From Clostridium sp. (lineage in GTDB: Bacteria; Bacillota; Clostridia; Lachnospirales; Lachnospiraceae): a DNA stretch of 64,000 nucleotides. The DNA lies in the NCBI GenBank assembly GCA_023664775.1, contig JAMPEW010000003.1, positions 62,001 through 126,000 on the forward strand. The letters are read 5' to 3'. Position 1 is the first letter of the stretch. Every line of letters starts with the position of its first letter. The notes beneath the pieces are model-generated. The model saw nothing but the letters and a program-made list of their open reading frames with translations. It did no database searches and was not told the DNA's origin. Positions 8,531 through 16,427 of this stretch are shown in pieces. The position numbers were made by a program, and so were the translations under genes.

Positions 8531-8628
8531 GTCCGGTGGCAAAGCCGCCGAGACGCAGGTCAGCCCATGAGTTCTCGATTTACAAAGTAAATCGGAACAT
8601 ATGCCGAAGGCAAATTTGGAATGGCTGA
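8531..8628 (+). ncRNA. Structured intergenic RNA candidate between rnhB and the ylqG-like gene
   Basis: The 137-bp gap can fold into several helices. GTC-CGGTGGC (8531-8540) pairs with GCCGCCG-GAC (8544-8554) around AAA with one wobble and one bulge. TCAGCCCAT (8560-8568) can close on ATGGCTGA (8621-8628), enclosing GTTC-CGATTTAC (8571-8583) paired with GTAAATCGGAAC (8587-8598) around AAA, and GCC-GAA-GGC near 8603-8611. No open reading frame is convincing here. Whether it is a leader, a processing signal or a mobile repeat cannot be told from one copy. Confidence 0.45.
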
Positions 8629-8649
8629 TGTTCGAATAGGAGAATAAAT

Positions 8650-10416
8650 ATGAACATTTCTGACAGGGGAACCTACCTAGGAGGAAAACAATTCAATAAC
8701 GTATATTCGGGTGAGCAGGGCGTGAAGGTTTCCACGGAGCAATCTCAAAATACAAGCCAAGTGGGGCAGGCTCCTGTTTCTGCCAACAGTGCAATTGCAA
8801 AGGTTGATGTCGGACAGATGTTTCGCGGGCAGATACTTGACATAACAAATAATATGGTGAGCATTTCCATGGAGGGAAAGAGCGTTTTAACTGCCCGTAT
8901 GCTTGATTCCGTAAGTCTTAATATCGGGGACAATATTTTATTTCAAATTCAGGAAAATAACGGTTCAAGCGTACTCATAAAGCCGCAGACCGAATCTGTG
9001 GAAGCAATGAAGGATAATGCTATTTTTAAGGTGCTTGACGCAAACGGACTAATGCCGACGGAAAAAAATTATCAGATTGCAGAGGCGCTTATGAACAAGG
9101 GAATGCCTGTGGATAAGGGACATATGCAGCAGATGATACAGCAATCCTATAAATTCCCGGATGCTTCCATCGATACACTTACCGCCTTAAATAAGCTTGG
9201 ACTTGAGGTAAATGAGACAAATATAAGCCAATATCAGGATTATATGAATAACAGCCATCAGCTTTCGGCAGACCTTGGACGCCTTGCCGCTGATATTGCA
9301 GATTTTTCCACGACAGCCTTTGCCGAGCTTGGACAGTCGGGAAGTGTATCGGATTTGCTGGCGCTTAACCAGGCGATACTTGGCATTATATCGGACAGTC
9401 AGGATATTTCTCCTGAGGCGCTGCAAAGCATTCAGGTAAATCCTGATGCCGCGCTTGTTTCTGAGGAAATCCATGAGGCAGGTAATTTTGTGCCTGAAGA
9501 AGGCATGTTAAATTCCATGCAAAATGAAAGTGACGCATTAGGCAGCGTAAACGCAGATACACTTGGAGCTGAGCTTACAAGGCTTGCCGAGCATACGGGA
9601 ATGAACCGTGAGGACATAAATAATATTTTCGATAAGCTGAATAAAATGGGCTTTGATAAGGAGGCGCTTGTCAAGGTGGCAAAGGAGTCCGATTCGCCTG
9701 TAAAGCTTATGAATAATTTAGATGCCATTATATCCAATAATGCAGAAAAGATACCTGACGAGGCGATAAAGGATTTCTTTGCAGCAAAGGAATTTAATGC
9801 GCTTGTGAATGAGGGAACAAAAAGGAAGCTTTCCCTAAATCCTGAGGAGATGGAAAATCCGAAGGAGATAGATGAGCTGTATGGTAAAATATATGATAAG
9901 ACAAATAGGCTTATGGACATAGCCCAAAGCGGGGCGGGGAATAGTAATAACCTGAGCCAGTCTGCAAAAAGCGTTCAGGAAAGAATCGATTTTATGCAGA
10001 ACCTAAATAACATGTACGTTTATGCACAAATTCCCGTAAAAACCCAGAGCAGCGAGATGAACTCGGATTTGTTTGTATATATGAACAAAAAGGCAATGAA
10101 GGATGCAAAGGAGGAGGTAAGCGCCCTGCTTCATCTTGATATGGAGCATCTCGGAGCGACCGATGTTCATGTAAGCCTTCATGGAAGCACAGTACATACA
10201 AGATTTTATGTGGATGATGAAATAAGTGCCCGCATTATTGACGAGCATATGACAATGCTTGAGCGTGCGATAAATGAAAATGGACTCAGTCTGACAAATG
10301 AGGTAATAGCCAGAGAGCCTTCCTTAACTACAAAGCCTAACATGGTTGTGGATGAAATGCTTGGAAGTGAGCTTGAGCAAAGTGTTAAGAGATATTCCTT
10401 TGATGTAAGAATGTAG
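8650..10416 (+). CDS. FliK-like protein (YlqG type)
   Basis: Uncharacterised 588-residue protein whose C-terminal part (about 455-560) resembles the FliK hook-length control C-terminal domain: an LLHLDMEHLGATDVHVSL strand segment, TRFYVDDE, then a helix and ENGLSLTN. The rest is Gln/Asn/Ser-rich and helical, with no signal peptide or membrane span. Position after rnhB and before an FlhB C-domain homologue matches the B. subtilis order rbgA-rnhB-ylqG-ylqH. ATG 8650 follows AGGAGAATAAAT. A true fliK with canonical sequence is present at 43824, so this is a paralogue, possibly of another export specificity switch. Domain match is moderately sure, role unknown. Confidence 0.75.
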   Translation: MNISDRGTYLGGKQFNNVYSGEQGVKVSTEQSQNTSQVGQAPVSANSAIAKVDVGQMFRGQILDITNNMVSISMEGKSVLTARMLDSVSLNIGDNILFQIQENNGSSVLIKPQTESVEAMKDNAIFKVLDANGLMPTEKNYQIAEALMNKGMPVDKGHMQQMIQQSYKFPDASIDTLTALNKLGLEVNETNISQYQDYMNNSHQLSADLGRLAADIADFSTTAFAELGQSGSVSDLLALNQAILGIISDSQDISPEALQSIQVNPDAALVSEEIHEAGNFVPEEGMLNSMQNESDALGSVNADTLGAELTRLAEHTGMNREDINNIFDKLNKMGFDKEALVKVAKESDSPVKLMNNLDAIISNNAEKIPDEAIKDFFAAKEFNALVNEGTKRKLSLNPEEMENPKEIDELYGKIYDKTNRLMDIAQSGAGNSNNLSQSAKSVQERIDFMQNLNNMYVYAQIPVKTQSSEMNSDLFVYMNKKAMKDAKEEVSALLHLDMEHLGATDVHVSLHGSTVHTRFYVDDEISARIIDEHMTMLERAINENGLSLTNEVIAREPSLTTKPNMVVDEMLGSELEQSVKRYSFDVRM

Positions 10417-10424
10417 GTGATGTT

Positions 10425-10727
10425 ATGCCGGAGTATGGACAAAAACAAAATAAGGCACAGCCGAAGAAAAAGGCTGTCGCACTTTTATATGACCCTTCCA
10501 ATCAGGCACCGCAGGTTGTTGCGGCAGGTCAGGGAACGCTTGCGGATAAAATTATTGACAAGGCAAAGGAAAGCGATGTACCGCTTTACAAGGACACAAA
10601 CCTTGCCGACACCCTTTTGAAGCTTGATATCGGCGATTGTATACCGCCTGAGCTTTACGGTGTTGTTGCGGAAATTCTTGTTTATGTTGACAAAATGGAT
10701 AAGATAAGATCCAAGGTATCAGGTTAG
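10425..10727 (+). CDS. FlhB C-terminal domain homologue (YlqH/FhlB type)
   Basis: A 100-residue soluble protein that aligns with the cytoplasmic C-terminal part of FlhB just after its NPTH autocleavage site: AVALLYDPSNQAPQVVAAG here matches AVALKYDNTVSDAPVVTAKG of the FlhB encoded at 55258, and IPPELYGVVAEILVYV matches IPPELYQSVAEILAYV. The NPTH motif and all membrane spans are absent, so it mimics the cleaved FlhB-CC fragment. It is 8 bp downstream of the FliK-like gene with GTAGGTGATGTT before the ATG. FliK and FlhB-CC interact to switch secretion specificity; a matching interaction between these two products is inference. Confidence 0.85.
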   Translation: MPEYGQKQNKAQPKKKAVALLYDPSNQAPQVVAAGQGTLADKIIDKAKESDVPLYKDTNLADTLLKLDIGDCIPPELYGVVAEILVYVDKMDKIRSKVSG

Positions 10728-10729
10728 GG

Positions 10730-11095
10730 GTGAGATTAATAAATAAGCGTAAAATCGGAAAACATTATGAGGATATTGCAGTGGAATATCTGAAAAGCAG
10801 GGGCTACAAAATTTTATCAAGAAATTATAGAAACCGTTATGGAGAGATAGACATAATTGCCATGTATGAGCAGACATTGGTATACTGTGAATGTAAATAC
10901 AGAAGCGGGGAGCGTTACGGAGACCCTATTGATGCCGTTGATGAAAGGAAACAGAAAAAAATATGTCGTACAGCGCTGTATCATTACAGTAAGTTTGGTT
11001 ACGATAAAAATATGCCGTGCAGATTTGACGTAATCGGCATATATGGTGATGATATCATCCGGCATGTGGAAAATGCATTTGAGTTTCGGATATAG
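10730..11095 (+). CDS. YraN/UPF0102 family nuclease-like protein
   Basis: YraN-family protein with the restriction-endonuclease-like fold: GKHYEDIAVEYLKSRGY, then YGEIDIIA and VYCECKYRSGE, which hold the acidic and lysine residues typical of the nuclease core (E..D..ExK). Function in cells is not settled. The only standard in-frame start near the 5' end is GTG 10730, but that codon overlaps the best Shine-Dalgarno AGGGGTGAG (10726-10734). The family usually begins M-NKRKIG, and here the codon at that place is ATA (10739-10741), so the real initiation site is uncertain. About 118-121 residues. Confidence 0.9.
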   Translation: MRLINKRKIGKHYEDIAVEYLKSRGYKILSRNYRNRYGEIDIIAMYEQTLVYCECKYRSGERYGDPIDAVDERKQKKICRTALYHYSKFGYDKNMPCRFDVIGIYGDDIIRHVENAFEFRI

Positions 11096-11101
11096 AGATT
11101 G

Positions 11102-11169
11102 TGTCAAGCTTTATAAAGCTTGGCATGCAGCGTCGCCGTTTTGCGAAGCAGGCTTAGAATGCGGCGGCG
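11102..11169 (+). ncRNA. Two-hairpin structured intergenic element after yraN
   Basis: An 18-bp perfect palindrome (11105-11122), extended by TGT/GCA pairs to 11102-11125, is followed by a second stem: CGTCGCCG (11131-11138) pairs with CGGCGGCG (11162-11169) with one wobble, enclosing TGC-GAA-GCA (11142-11150). No T-tract is adjacent. It fills most of the 102-bp gap before pgeF. The first hairpin resembles the one at 8496-8522. Confidence 0.5.
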
Positions 11170-11197
11170 TTCAAAAAAAGGAAAAGGATAAAATAAA

Positions 11198-12139
11198 ATG
11201 GAAAGAGTAAAATTTGATTTAAAACTTATGGATGGAGAGATTTTGAAAAGACAGGAGGATAAGCTTACGTTTATACCTCCCTTTTCATGTAGCAAAAGAG
11301 GCACGTATATAGATTATCAGCTTGTTAAGGGTTTTGGCAAAGACGCTCTTGTCCCGGTTATCCGGTATCATATTTTTTCCCAATATGAGGATTTTCTGCA
11401 TGGATTTTCAACAAGGCTTGGCGGCGTGAGCAAACAGCATCTTGCCTCCATGAATTTAAGCTTTTCAAGAGGCGATGAGAAGGAGGCTGTTATTTTAAAT
11501 CACAGGCGGTTTGCCGCTGCGGTTGGATATGATGAAAACAGTCTTGTGTTTTCTGACCAGCAGCACAATACAAATATTCATATCGTAAAAAAAGAGGATA
11601 AGGGAAAGGGCTTTTCAAAGGAAAGCGACATAGAGAATATAGATGCGCTTATGACAAATGAGAGAGAAATCCCGCTTATGACATTTTATGCTGACTGTGT
11701 GCCTTTGTTTTTTTACGACCCTGTAAATAAGGCTGTGGCGCTTGCACATTCAGGCTGGAAGGGAACCGTGGAGCAAATTGGAATGAAGGTTATAAGGGCT
11801 ATGGGGGATGCCTATGGAAGCAATCCAAAGGATATCATCTGTGCCATAGGACCTTCCATCTGTCAGGAATGTTACGAGGTGGATGGGGACGTGATTGAAA
11901 AAATAAAGGAAGCCTTCGATGAAGCTTCATATGATGCTTTGTTTTACCAAAAAGATAATGGAAAATATCAGCTAAATCTCCATCAGGCATGTAAGTCTAC
12001 GCTTCTTTTGGCAGGGGCTTGTGAGGAGCATATTGCCATGCCTGACCTATGCACCTGCTGTAACGGCAATGTTCTGTTTTCGCATAGGGCGTCAAAGGGA
12101 ATGAGAGGAAATTTGGCGGCAGTTATCATGCTGAAATAA
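11198..12139 (+). CDS. pgeF: PgeF/YlmD-type multicopper-oxidase-like purine nucleoside phosphorylase
   Basis: Member of the YfiH/YlmD (DUF152, laccase-domain) family, now known to act on purine nucleosides and linked to peptidoglycan fidelity in E. coli. Metal and active-site residues are visible in DQQHNTN, TFYADCVPLFF, LAHSGWKGT and the AIGPSICQECYEV block, with LCTCC near the C-terminus. The 313 residues include a ~65-residue N-terminal extension before HGFSTRLGG, longer than in E. coli but usual for some Clostridia. ATG 11198 has AAAGGA upstream. It is followed by an independent promoter for der. Confidence 0.88.
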   Translation: MERVKFDLKLMDGEILKRQEDKLTFIPPFSCSKRGTYIDYQLVKGFGKDALVPVIRYHIFSQYEDFLHGFSTRLGGVSKQHLASMNLSFSRGDEKEAVILNHRRFAAAVGYDENSLVFSDQQHNTNIHIVKKEDKGKGFSKESDIENIDALMTNEREIPLMTFYADCVPLFFYDPVNKAVALAHSGWKGTVEQIGMKVIRAMGDAYGSNPKDIICAIGPSICQECYEVDGDVIEKIKEAFDEASYDALFYQKDNGKYQLNLHQACKSTLLLAGACEEHIAMPDLCTCCNGNVLFSHRASKGMRGNLAAVIMLK

Positions 12140-12164
12140 GGATGGCACTTCGTATTTAAAAATC

Positions 12165-12193
12165 TTTACAATTGGAAGGGATTATTGTACAAT
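12165..12193 (+). promoter_or_regulatory. Sigma-A promoter of der
   Basis: TTTACA (12165-12170), 17-nt spacer, TACAAT (12188-12193), each one base from consensus. The ~70-nt leader before der contains CAGTG and CACTG arms (12200-12204 and 12227-12231) that could form a hairpin. Confidence 0.7.
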
Positions 12194-12269
12194 CAAACGC
12201 AGTGATATTTAGTTTCACGAAATTGCACTGTACAAAAAGTGAGATGTGCAGTATGGAAGGATTAAGGAA

Positions 12270-13592
12270 ATGAGTAAACCGGTAGTTGCCATTGTGGGAA
12301 GACCAAATGTAGGTAAGTCAACATTATTTAACGCATTGGCAGGGGATAGAATATCAATTGTTCAAGATACACCGGGCGTGACAAGGGATAGAATTTACGC
12401 AGATGTATCATGGCTGAAATATAATTTCACGATAGTTGATACAGGTGGAATTGAGCCTGAGAGCAGGGACATAATATTAAAGAGCATGCGGGAGCAGGCG
12501 GAGATAGCCATGTCTACTGCCGACGTCATTATGTTTATAACAGATGTGAGGCAGGGGCTTGTTGATGCGGACGGAAAGGTTGCAGATATGTTAAGAAGGT
12601 CAGGCAAGCCGGTTGTTCTTGTTGTCAATAAGGTGGACAGCTTTGAAAAATTCATGCCTGACGTATACGAATTTTATAATCTTGGGCTTGGCGACCCGAT
12701 ACCTGTATCTGCTGCCTCCCAGCTTGGCATTGGGGATATGCTGGATGAGGTTGTAAAGTATTTTGAGGGAAACGGTGAGGCCGAGGACGAGGATGAAAGA
12801 CCGAGAATTGCGATTATTGGTAAACCGAATGTGGGAAAATCCTCCATTATAAATAAGCTTATCGGCGAGGAACGTGTCATTGTGTCCGACATAGCGGGAA
12901 CAACAAGGGATGCAATCGATACCGCCATAAAAAGAAATGGGACGGAATATGTATTCATTGATACGGCAGGACTTAGAAGAAAAAATAAAATAAAGGAAGA
13001 AATTGAGCGGTACAGCATTATACGGACCGTATCGGCGGTTGAACGGTGTAATGTTGCTGTTCTTGTCATTGATGCCGAGGAGGGGATTACCGAGCAGGAC
13101 ACAAAGATTGCAGGGATTGCCCATGAGCGCGGCAAGGGTATGATAATTGTTGTCAACAAGTGGGATGCCATAGAAAAGGACGATAAGACAATTTACAAAT
13201 TCACTGAGGAAATCAGGCAGAAGCTTTCTTATATGCCTTATGCGGAGCTTTTGTTTGTATCGGCAAAGACCGGACAGAGATTGAATAAGCTCTTTGAAAT
13301 GATTGATATGGTTATTGAAAATCATTCCCTGCGTATTTCAACGGGCGTGGTAAACGAGATTGTTACTGAGGCGGTTGCACTGAACCAGCCACCGTCAGAT
13401 AAAGGAAAACGGCTTAGAATTTATTATGTTACACAGGTTTCCGTCAAGCCTCCTACATTTGTCATTTTTGTAAACGATAAGGAGCTTATGCATTTTTCAT
13501 ATACAAGGTATATTGAAAATAAAATCAGGGAGGCATTTGGCTTTCGGGGAACACCACTGAAGTTTATCATACGTGAGAGGAAAGAAAAATGA
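12270..13592 (+). CDS. der: Der/EngA double GTPase for ribosome assembly
   Basis: Essential 50S assembly factor with two GTPase domains in tandem and a C-terminal KH-like domain. Domain 1 shows GRPNVGKST at residues 9-17, DTGG and NKVD; domain 2 shows GKPNVGKSS near 186, DTAG and NKWD. The 440-residue length is normal. ATG 12270 is chosen because the family begins [10 protein letters not shown] and AAGGA lies 8 nt upstream; an in-frame GTG at 12246 is an unlikely alternative. The stop overlaps plsY, so der-plsY-gpsA form an operon. Confidence 0.97.
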   Translation: MSKPVVAIVGRPNVGKSTLFNALAGDRISIVQDTPGVTRDRIYADVSWLKYNFTIVDTGGIEPESRDIILKSMREQAEIAMSTADVIMFITDVRQGLVDADGKVADMLRRSGKPVVLVVNKVDSFEKFMPDVYEFYNLGLGDPIPVSAASQLGIGDMLDEVVKYFEGNGEAEDEDERPRIAIIGKPNVGKSSIINKLIGEERVIVSDIAGTTRDAIDTAIKRNGTEYVFIDTAGLRRKNKIKEEIERYSIIRTVSAVERCNVAVLVIDAEEGITEQDTKIAGIAHERGKGMIIVVNKWDAIEKDDKTIYKFTEEIRQKLSYMPYAELLFVSAKTGQRLNKLFEMIDMVIENHSLRISTGVVNEIVTEAVALNQPPSDKGKRLRIYYVTQVSVKPPTFVIFVNDKELMHFSYTRYIENKIREAFGFRGTPLKFIIRERKEK

Positions 13593-14260
13593 TGATACTT
13601 GCAAGAATACTTTGTCTTGCAGGAGGCTACTTATGCGGTCTTTTGCAGACGTCATATATATATGGAAGGCTTAACGGAATTGATATCCGTGAGCATGGAA
13701 GTGGGAATGCGGGAACTACAAATGCCCTTCGCGTATTGGGTAAGAAAGCGGGACTTGTTGTTTTTCTCGGTGATGTTTTAAAGGCGGTTATTGCCGTGGT
13801 CGTTGTAAGGCTTATTATGAAAGGCATCTATCCAAATGAGGCGTACATGTTTATTGCCTATGCAGGCTTTGGCGTTGTACTTGGACATAATTTTCCGTTT
13901 TATCTTAAATTTAAGGGCGGAAAAGGAATTGCCGCTACGGCAGGGGTCGTGCTTGGATTTTTGGATCCTGTCATTATACTTACCTGTCTTGTTGTATTTA
14001 CCATTGCAGTGGCAATTACAAGGTATGTTTCCCTTGGCTCCATTCTCATGGTAACAACCTTTGCCACAATGTATACGATATTTGCCGTGTCGGGCAAATA
14101 TTCCTTTGAGTTGAATGTGGCAGCGTCAAAGGAATGTATGGTTGAAAGCGTAATTGTTGTTATTGTTATGGCAATTATGGCAATATATAGGCATAAGGCT
14201 AACATAAAGAGGCTTATTCATCATGAGGAAAATAAGCTTGGAAGCAAAAAAGAGGCGTAG
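13589..14260 (+). CDS. plsY: Glycerol-3-phosphate acyltransferase PlsY
   Basis: Integral membrane enzyme that transfers the acyl group of acyl-phosphate to glycerol-3-phosphate, the first step of phospholipid synthesis. Family signatures are [36 protein letters not shown] and several hydrophobic spans. The 223 residues are slightly longer than usual because of a lysine-rich C-terminal tail. ATG 13589 overlaps the der stop and has GAGAGG 8 nt upstream; ATG 13592 is an equal alternative. Next to gpsA, which makes its substrate. Confidence 0.96.
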   Translation: MMILARILCLAGGYLCGLLQTSYIYGRLNGIDIREHGSGNAGTTNALRVLGKKAGLVVFLGDVLKAVIAVVVVRLIMKGIYPNEAYMFIAYAGFGVVLGHNFPFYLKFKGGKGIAATAGVVLGFLDPVIILTCLVVFTIAVAITRYVSLGSILMVTTFATMYTIFAVSGKYSFELNVAASKECMVESVIVVIVMAIMAIYRHKANIKRLIHHEENKLGSKKEA

Positions 14261-14297
14261 GACAAAACTATAAAAAAGAAAGTCAGAGGTAAATGGG

Positions 14298-15302
14298 ATG
14301 AATATTAGTGTTTTGGGAGCAGGAAGCTGGGGAATTGCGCTCACAGTTTTACTTGCACATAACGGACATAAGGTAAGCGTATGGTCCATTGATGAACAGG
14401 AAATAAAAATGTTAAAGGAACACAGGGAGCATGTGACAAAGCTTCCCGGCATAAAAATAGATGAGAGCGTTACGTTTACCACGGATGCAAAGGAGTCTGT
14501 AAAGGATGCAGGGATTATTGTTATGGCTGTTCCGTCCCCGTTTGTGAGAAATACTGCAAAAACGATAGCGCCATATGTTAATCAGCCTGTTATCGTAAAT
14601 GTATCAAAGGGAATTGAGGAGGACACCCTTATGGTGCTTACGGATGTTATTTTAAGTGAGATACCAAACGCAAAAATGGGCGTTCTTTCAGGACCGAGCC
14701 ATGCGGAGGAGGTTGGAAAGTTTCTTCCTACAACTATTGTGGCAGGGGCAACCGACAAGGATACGGCGCTGCTTATCCAAGATACCTTTATGTGTGATGT
14801 GTTCAGGGTGTACACAAGCCCTGACGTTATCGGAATAGAGCTTGGCGGGGCACTGAAAAATGTTATTGCCCTTGCGGCAGGCGTTGCAGATGGACTTGGC
14901 TGTGGAGACAATGCCAAGGCTGCAATCATTACAAGAGGAATTTCAGAGATTACAAGACTTGGCGTTGCCATGGGCGGACGTTCGGAAACCTTTGCAGGAC
15001 TTTCGGGTATCGGCGATTTGATTGTAACTTGTGCGTCAACACATAGCAGAAACAGAAGGGCGGGCGTTCTTATGGGACAGGGAAAGTCCTACAAGGAGGC
15101 TATGGAGGAAGTGCAGATGGTTGTTGAGGGCGTTTATTCTGCAAAGGCAGCCTTTTGCTTAAGTAAAAAATACGGTATTGAAATGCCTTTGATTGAAATG
15201 GTAAACAGGGTGCTTTTTGAGGATTTAGATACAACGGAAGCTATGAAACAGCTTCTTACAAGAACGAGGACAAGTGAGTCCCATGAGCTTGAATGGAATT
15301 AA
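14298..15302 (+). CDS. gpsA: NAD(P)H-dependent glycerol-3-phosphate dehydrogenase
   Basis: Reduces dihydroxyacetone phosphate to sn-glycerol-3-phosphate for phospholipid synthesis. The Rossmann motif GAGSWGIAL is at residues 6-14; ALKNVIALAAGVADGLG carries the catalytic lysine, and TRGISEITRLG and GLSGIGDLIVTC are further family blocks. At 334 residues it has the standard length. Operon partner of plsY (37 bp gap), matching the pathway step. ATG 14298 has an AGAGG upstream. Confidence 0.97.
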   Translation: MNISVLGAGSWGIALTVLLAHNGHKVSVWSIDEQEIKMLKEHREHVTKLPGIKIDESVTFTTDAKESVKDAGIIVMAVPSPFVRNTAKTIAPYVNQPVIVNVSKGIEEDTLMVLTDVILSEIPNAKMGVLSGPSHAEEVGKFLPTTIVAGATDKDTALLIQDTFMCDVFRVYTSPDVIGIELGGALKNVIALAAGVADGLGCGDNAKAAIITRGISEITRLGVAMGGRSETFAGLSGIGDLIVTCASTHSRNRRAGVLMGQGKSYKEAMEEVQMVVEGVYSAKAAFCLSKKYGIEMPLIEMVNRVLFEDLDTTEAMKQLLTRTRTSESHELEWN

Positions 15303-15330
15303 AATGAAATATGTTATGAAGGGAATATAG

Positions 15331-16356
15331 ATGAGCAGCAGGATTACAAAGGACGAATTTAATAGATTAAGGAATAAAAAGAGAAAATTTAATGCCATAG
15401 TGTCACTTGCATCATCGGCTGCCCTTATCGCTGTTTTGGCAATCTGCATCCTTGTTTTCAATGACCGTCCAAGCGATAGTGAATTTAGCAGTAATATACA
15501 CATCGGAGGCAATGCCGACTTAACTACGGAAAGCATGGATAACATTTCTCACGGTACACAGACGCCTTCTGATGCTGAAACGGGGGAGGACCCTCCGCAG
15601 GATGCGTCCTCTACGGATGTGATATTTTATCAAAGTGAAAGTGATAATCAGGAATTTGTAATTCCTGAAACCTCGCTGCCGCCTGTGGAGGAAATTAAAG
15701 GAAATGACTGGTGTGCTTCCGCATATGAGAAGGTTGATAATGTGATGCCCCTGTCGTATTTTGACAAGACAGTTCTGATTGGCGATTCACGTACAGAGGG
15801 GCTTGTTCTTTACAGCGGACTTAGCAATATTAACGGCTTTTGCTACAAGGGCTTAAATGTAAGCTCCCTTGACAGCGATTCCTGTATCACAATACCGGGG
15901 TATGGCGGACAGTATACCTGTTATCAGGCAATATCAATGACAAGCTACGACAATTATTATTGTATGTTTGGCATTAATGAGCTTGGCTGGTACAATCTTG
16001 ATGCATTTACAGAGGATTTTAGTGCGCTTATCGATTATATTAAGCTGGCAAATCCAAGCGCTACAATTTATGTTGAGGGTGTCATTCCCGTATGCCGTTC
16101 CAAGGAGGCAGAGGGCGGCGTTTTTACAAAGAACAGGGTTGAGGAGTTTAATGCGCTTATCCTTGACATGTGCAAGGAGAGAAATGACGTAATTTTCCTT
16201 GATGTGGGCGCGGCGGTCCGTGATGAGGAGGGCTATCTTCCTGAGGAGGGCTCCCCTGACGGCATACACTGTAATGCTGATTACTGTAAGCGGGTATTAC
16301 AGTATATACGCTGCAACACATACACGAGGAAGCAGAAACAAAATTTTGACCTTTAA
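15331..16356 (+). CDS. Membrane-anchored SGNH/GDSL-like hydrolase
   Basis: A 341-residue protein with a basic N-terminus, one membrane span (about 23-44), a Ser/Thr/Asp-rich linker to about residue 120, and an extracytoplasmic SGNH domain. The catalytic blocks are visible: IGDSRTEG (block I Ser), a glycine-rich middle, FGINELG (block III Asn) and DGIHCN (block V Asp and His). Members esterify or de-esterify cell-wall glycans, but the substrate here is unknown. It follows gpsA by 28 bp and precedes spoIVA. Its position in the lipid operon and upstream of a spore-coat gene suggests envelope work; that is inference. Confidence 0.82.
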   Translation: MSSRITKDEFNRLRNKKRKFNAIVSLASSAALIAVLAICILVFNDRPSDSEFSSNIHIGGNADLTTESMDNISHGTQTPSDAETGEDPPQDASSTDVIFYQSESDNQEFVIPETSLPPVEEIKGNDWCASAYEKVDNVMPLSYFDKTVLIGDSRTEGLVLYSGLSNINGFCYKGLNVSSLDSDSCITIPGYGGQYTCYQAISMTSYDNYYCMFGINELGWYNLDAFTEDFSALIDYIKLANPSATIYVEGVIPVCRSKEAEGGVFTKNRVEEFNALILDMCKERNDVIFLDVGAAVRDEEGYLPEEGSPDGIHCNADYCKRVLQYIRCNTYTRKQKQNFDL

Positions 16357-16366
16357 AAATTAAAAG

Positions 16367-16424
16367 TAATACCTCTGATTTTTATTACATATATTTTAAT
16401 AGTGTAATAGGAATTGGAGGTATT
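16367..16424 (+). promoter_or_regulatory. Candidate sigma-E promoter and SD-masking hairpin of spoIVA
   Basis: TAATACC (16367-16373), 14-nt spacer, CATATATT (16388-16395) fits the sigma-E pattern KMATATT-N14-CATACAHT at 5 of 7 and 7 of 8 positions. In addition AATACCTC (16368-16375) is an exact complement of GAGGTATT (16417-16424), which contains the spoIVA Shine-Dalgarno, with an inner TATTAC/GTAATA stem (16383-16388, 16404-16409). A sigma-E transcript starting near 16402 would lack the masking arm; read-through RNA would contain it. Confidence 0.55.
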
Positions 16425-16427
16425 TTT

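Noticed and set aside
10425..10727. Truncated flhB pseudogene
   Set aside because: It has its own start and ribosome binding site, an intact frame exactly covering the C-domain, and the same position as B. subtilis ylqH.
12600..13325. Minus-strand 241-codon frame opposite der
   Set aside because: Lies wholly antisense to the conserved GTPase gene, lacks a ribosome binding site and has no recognisable domain.
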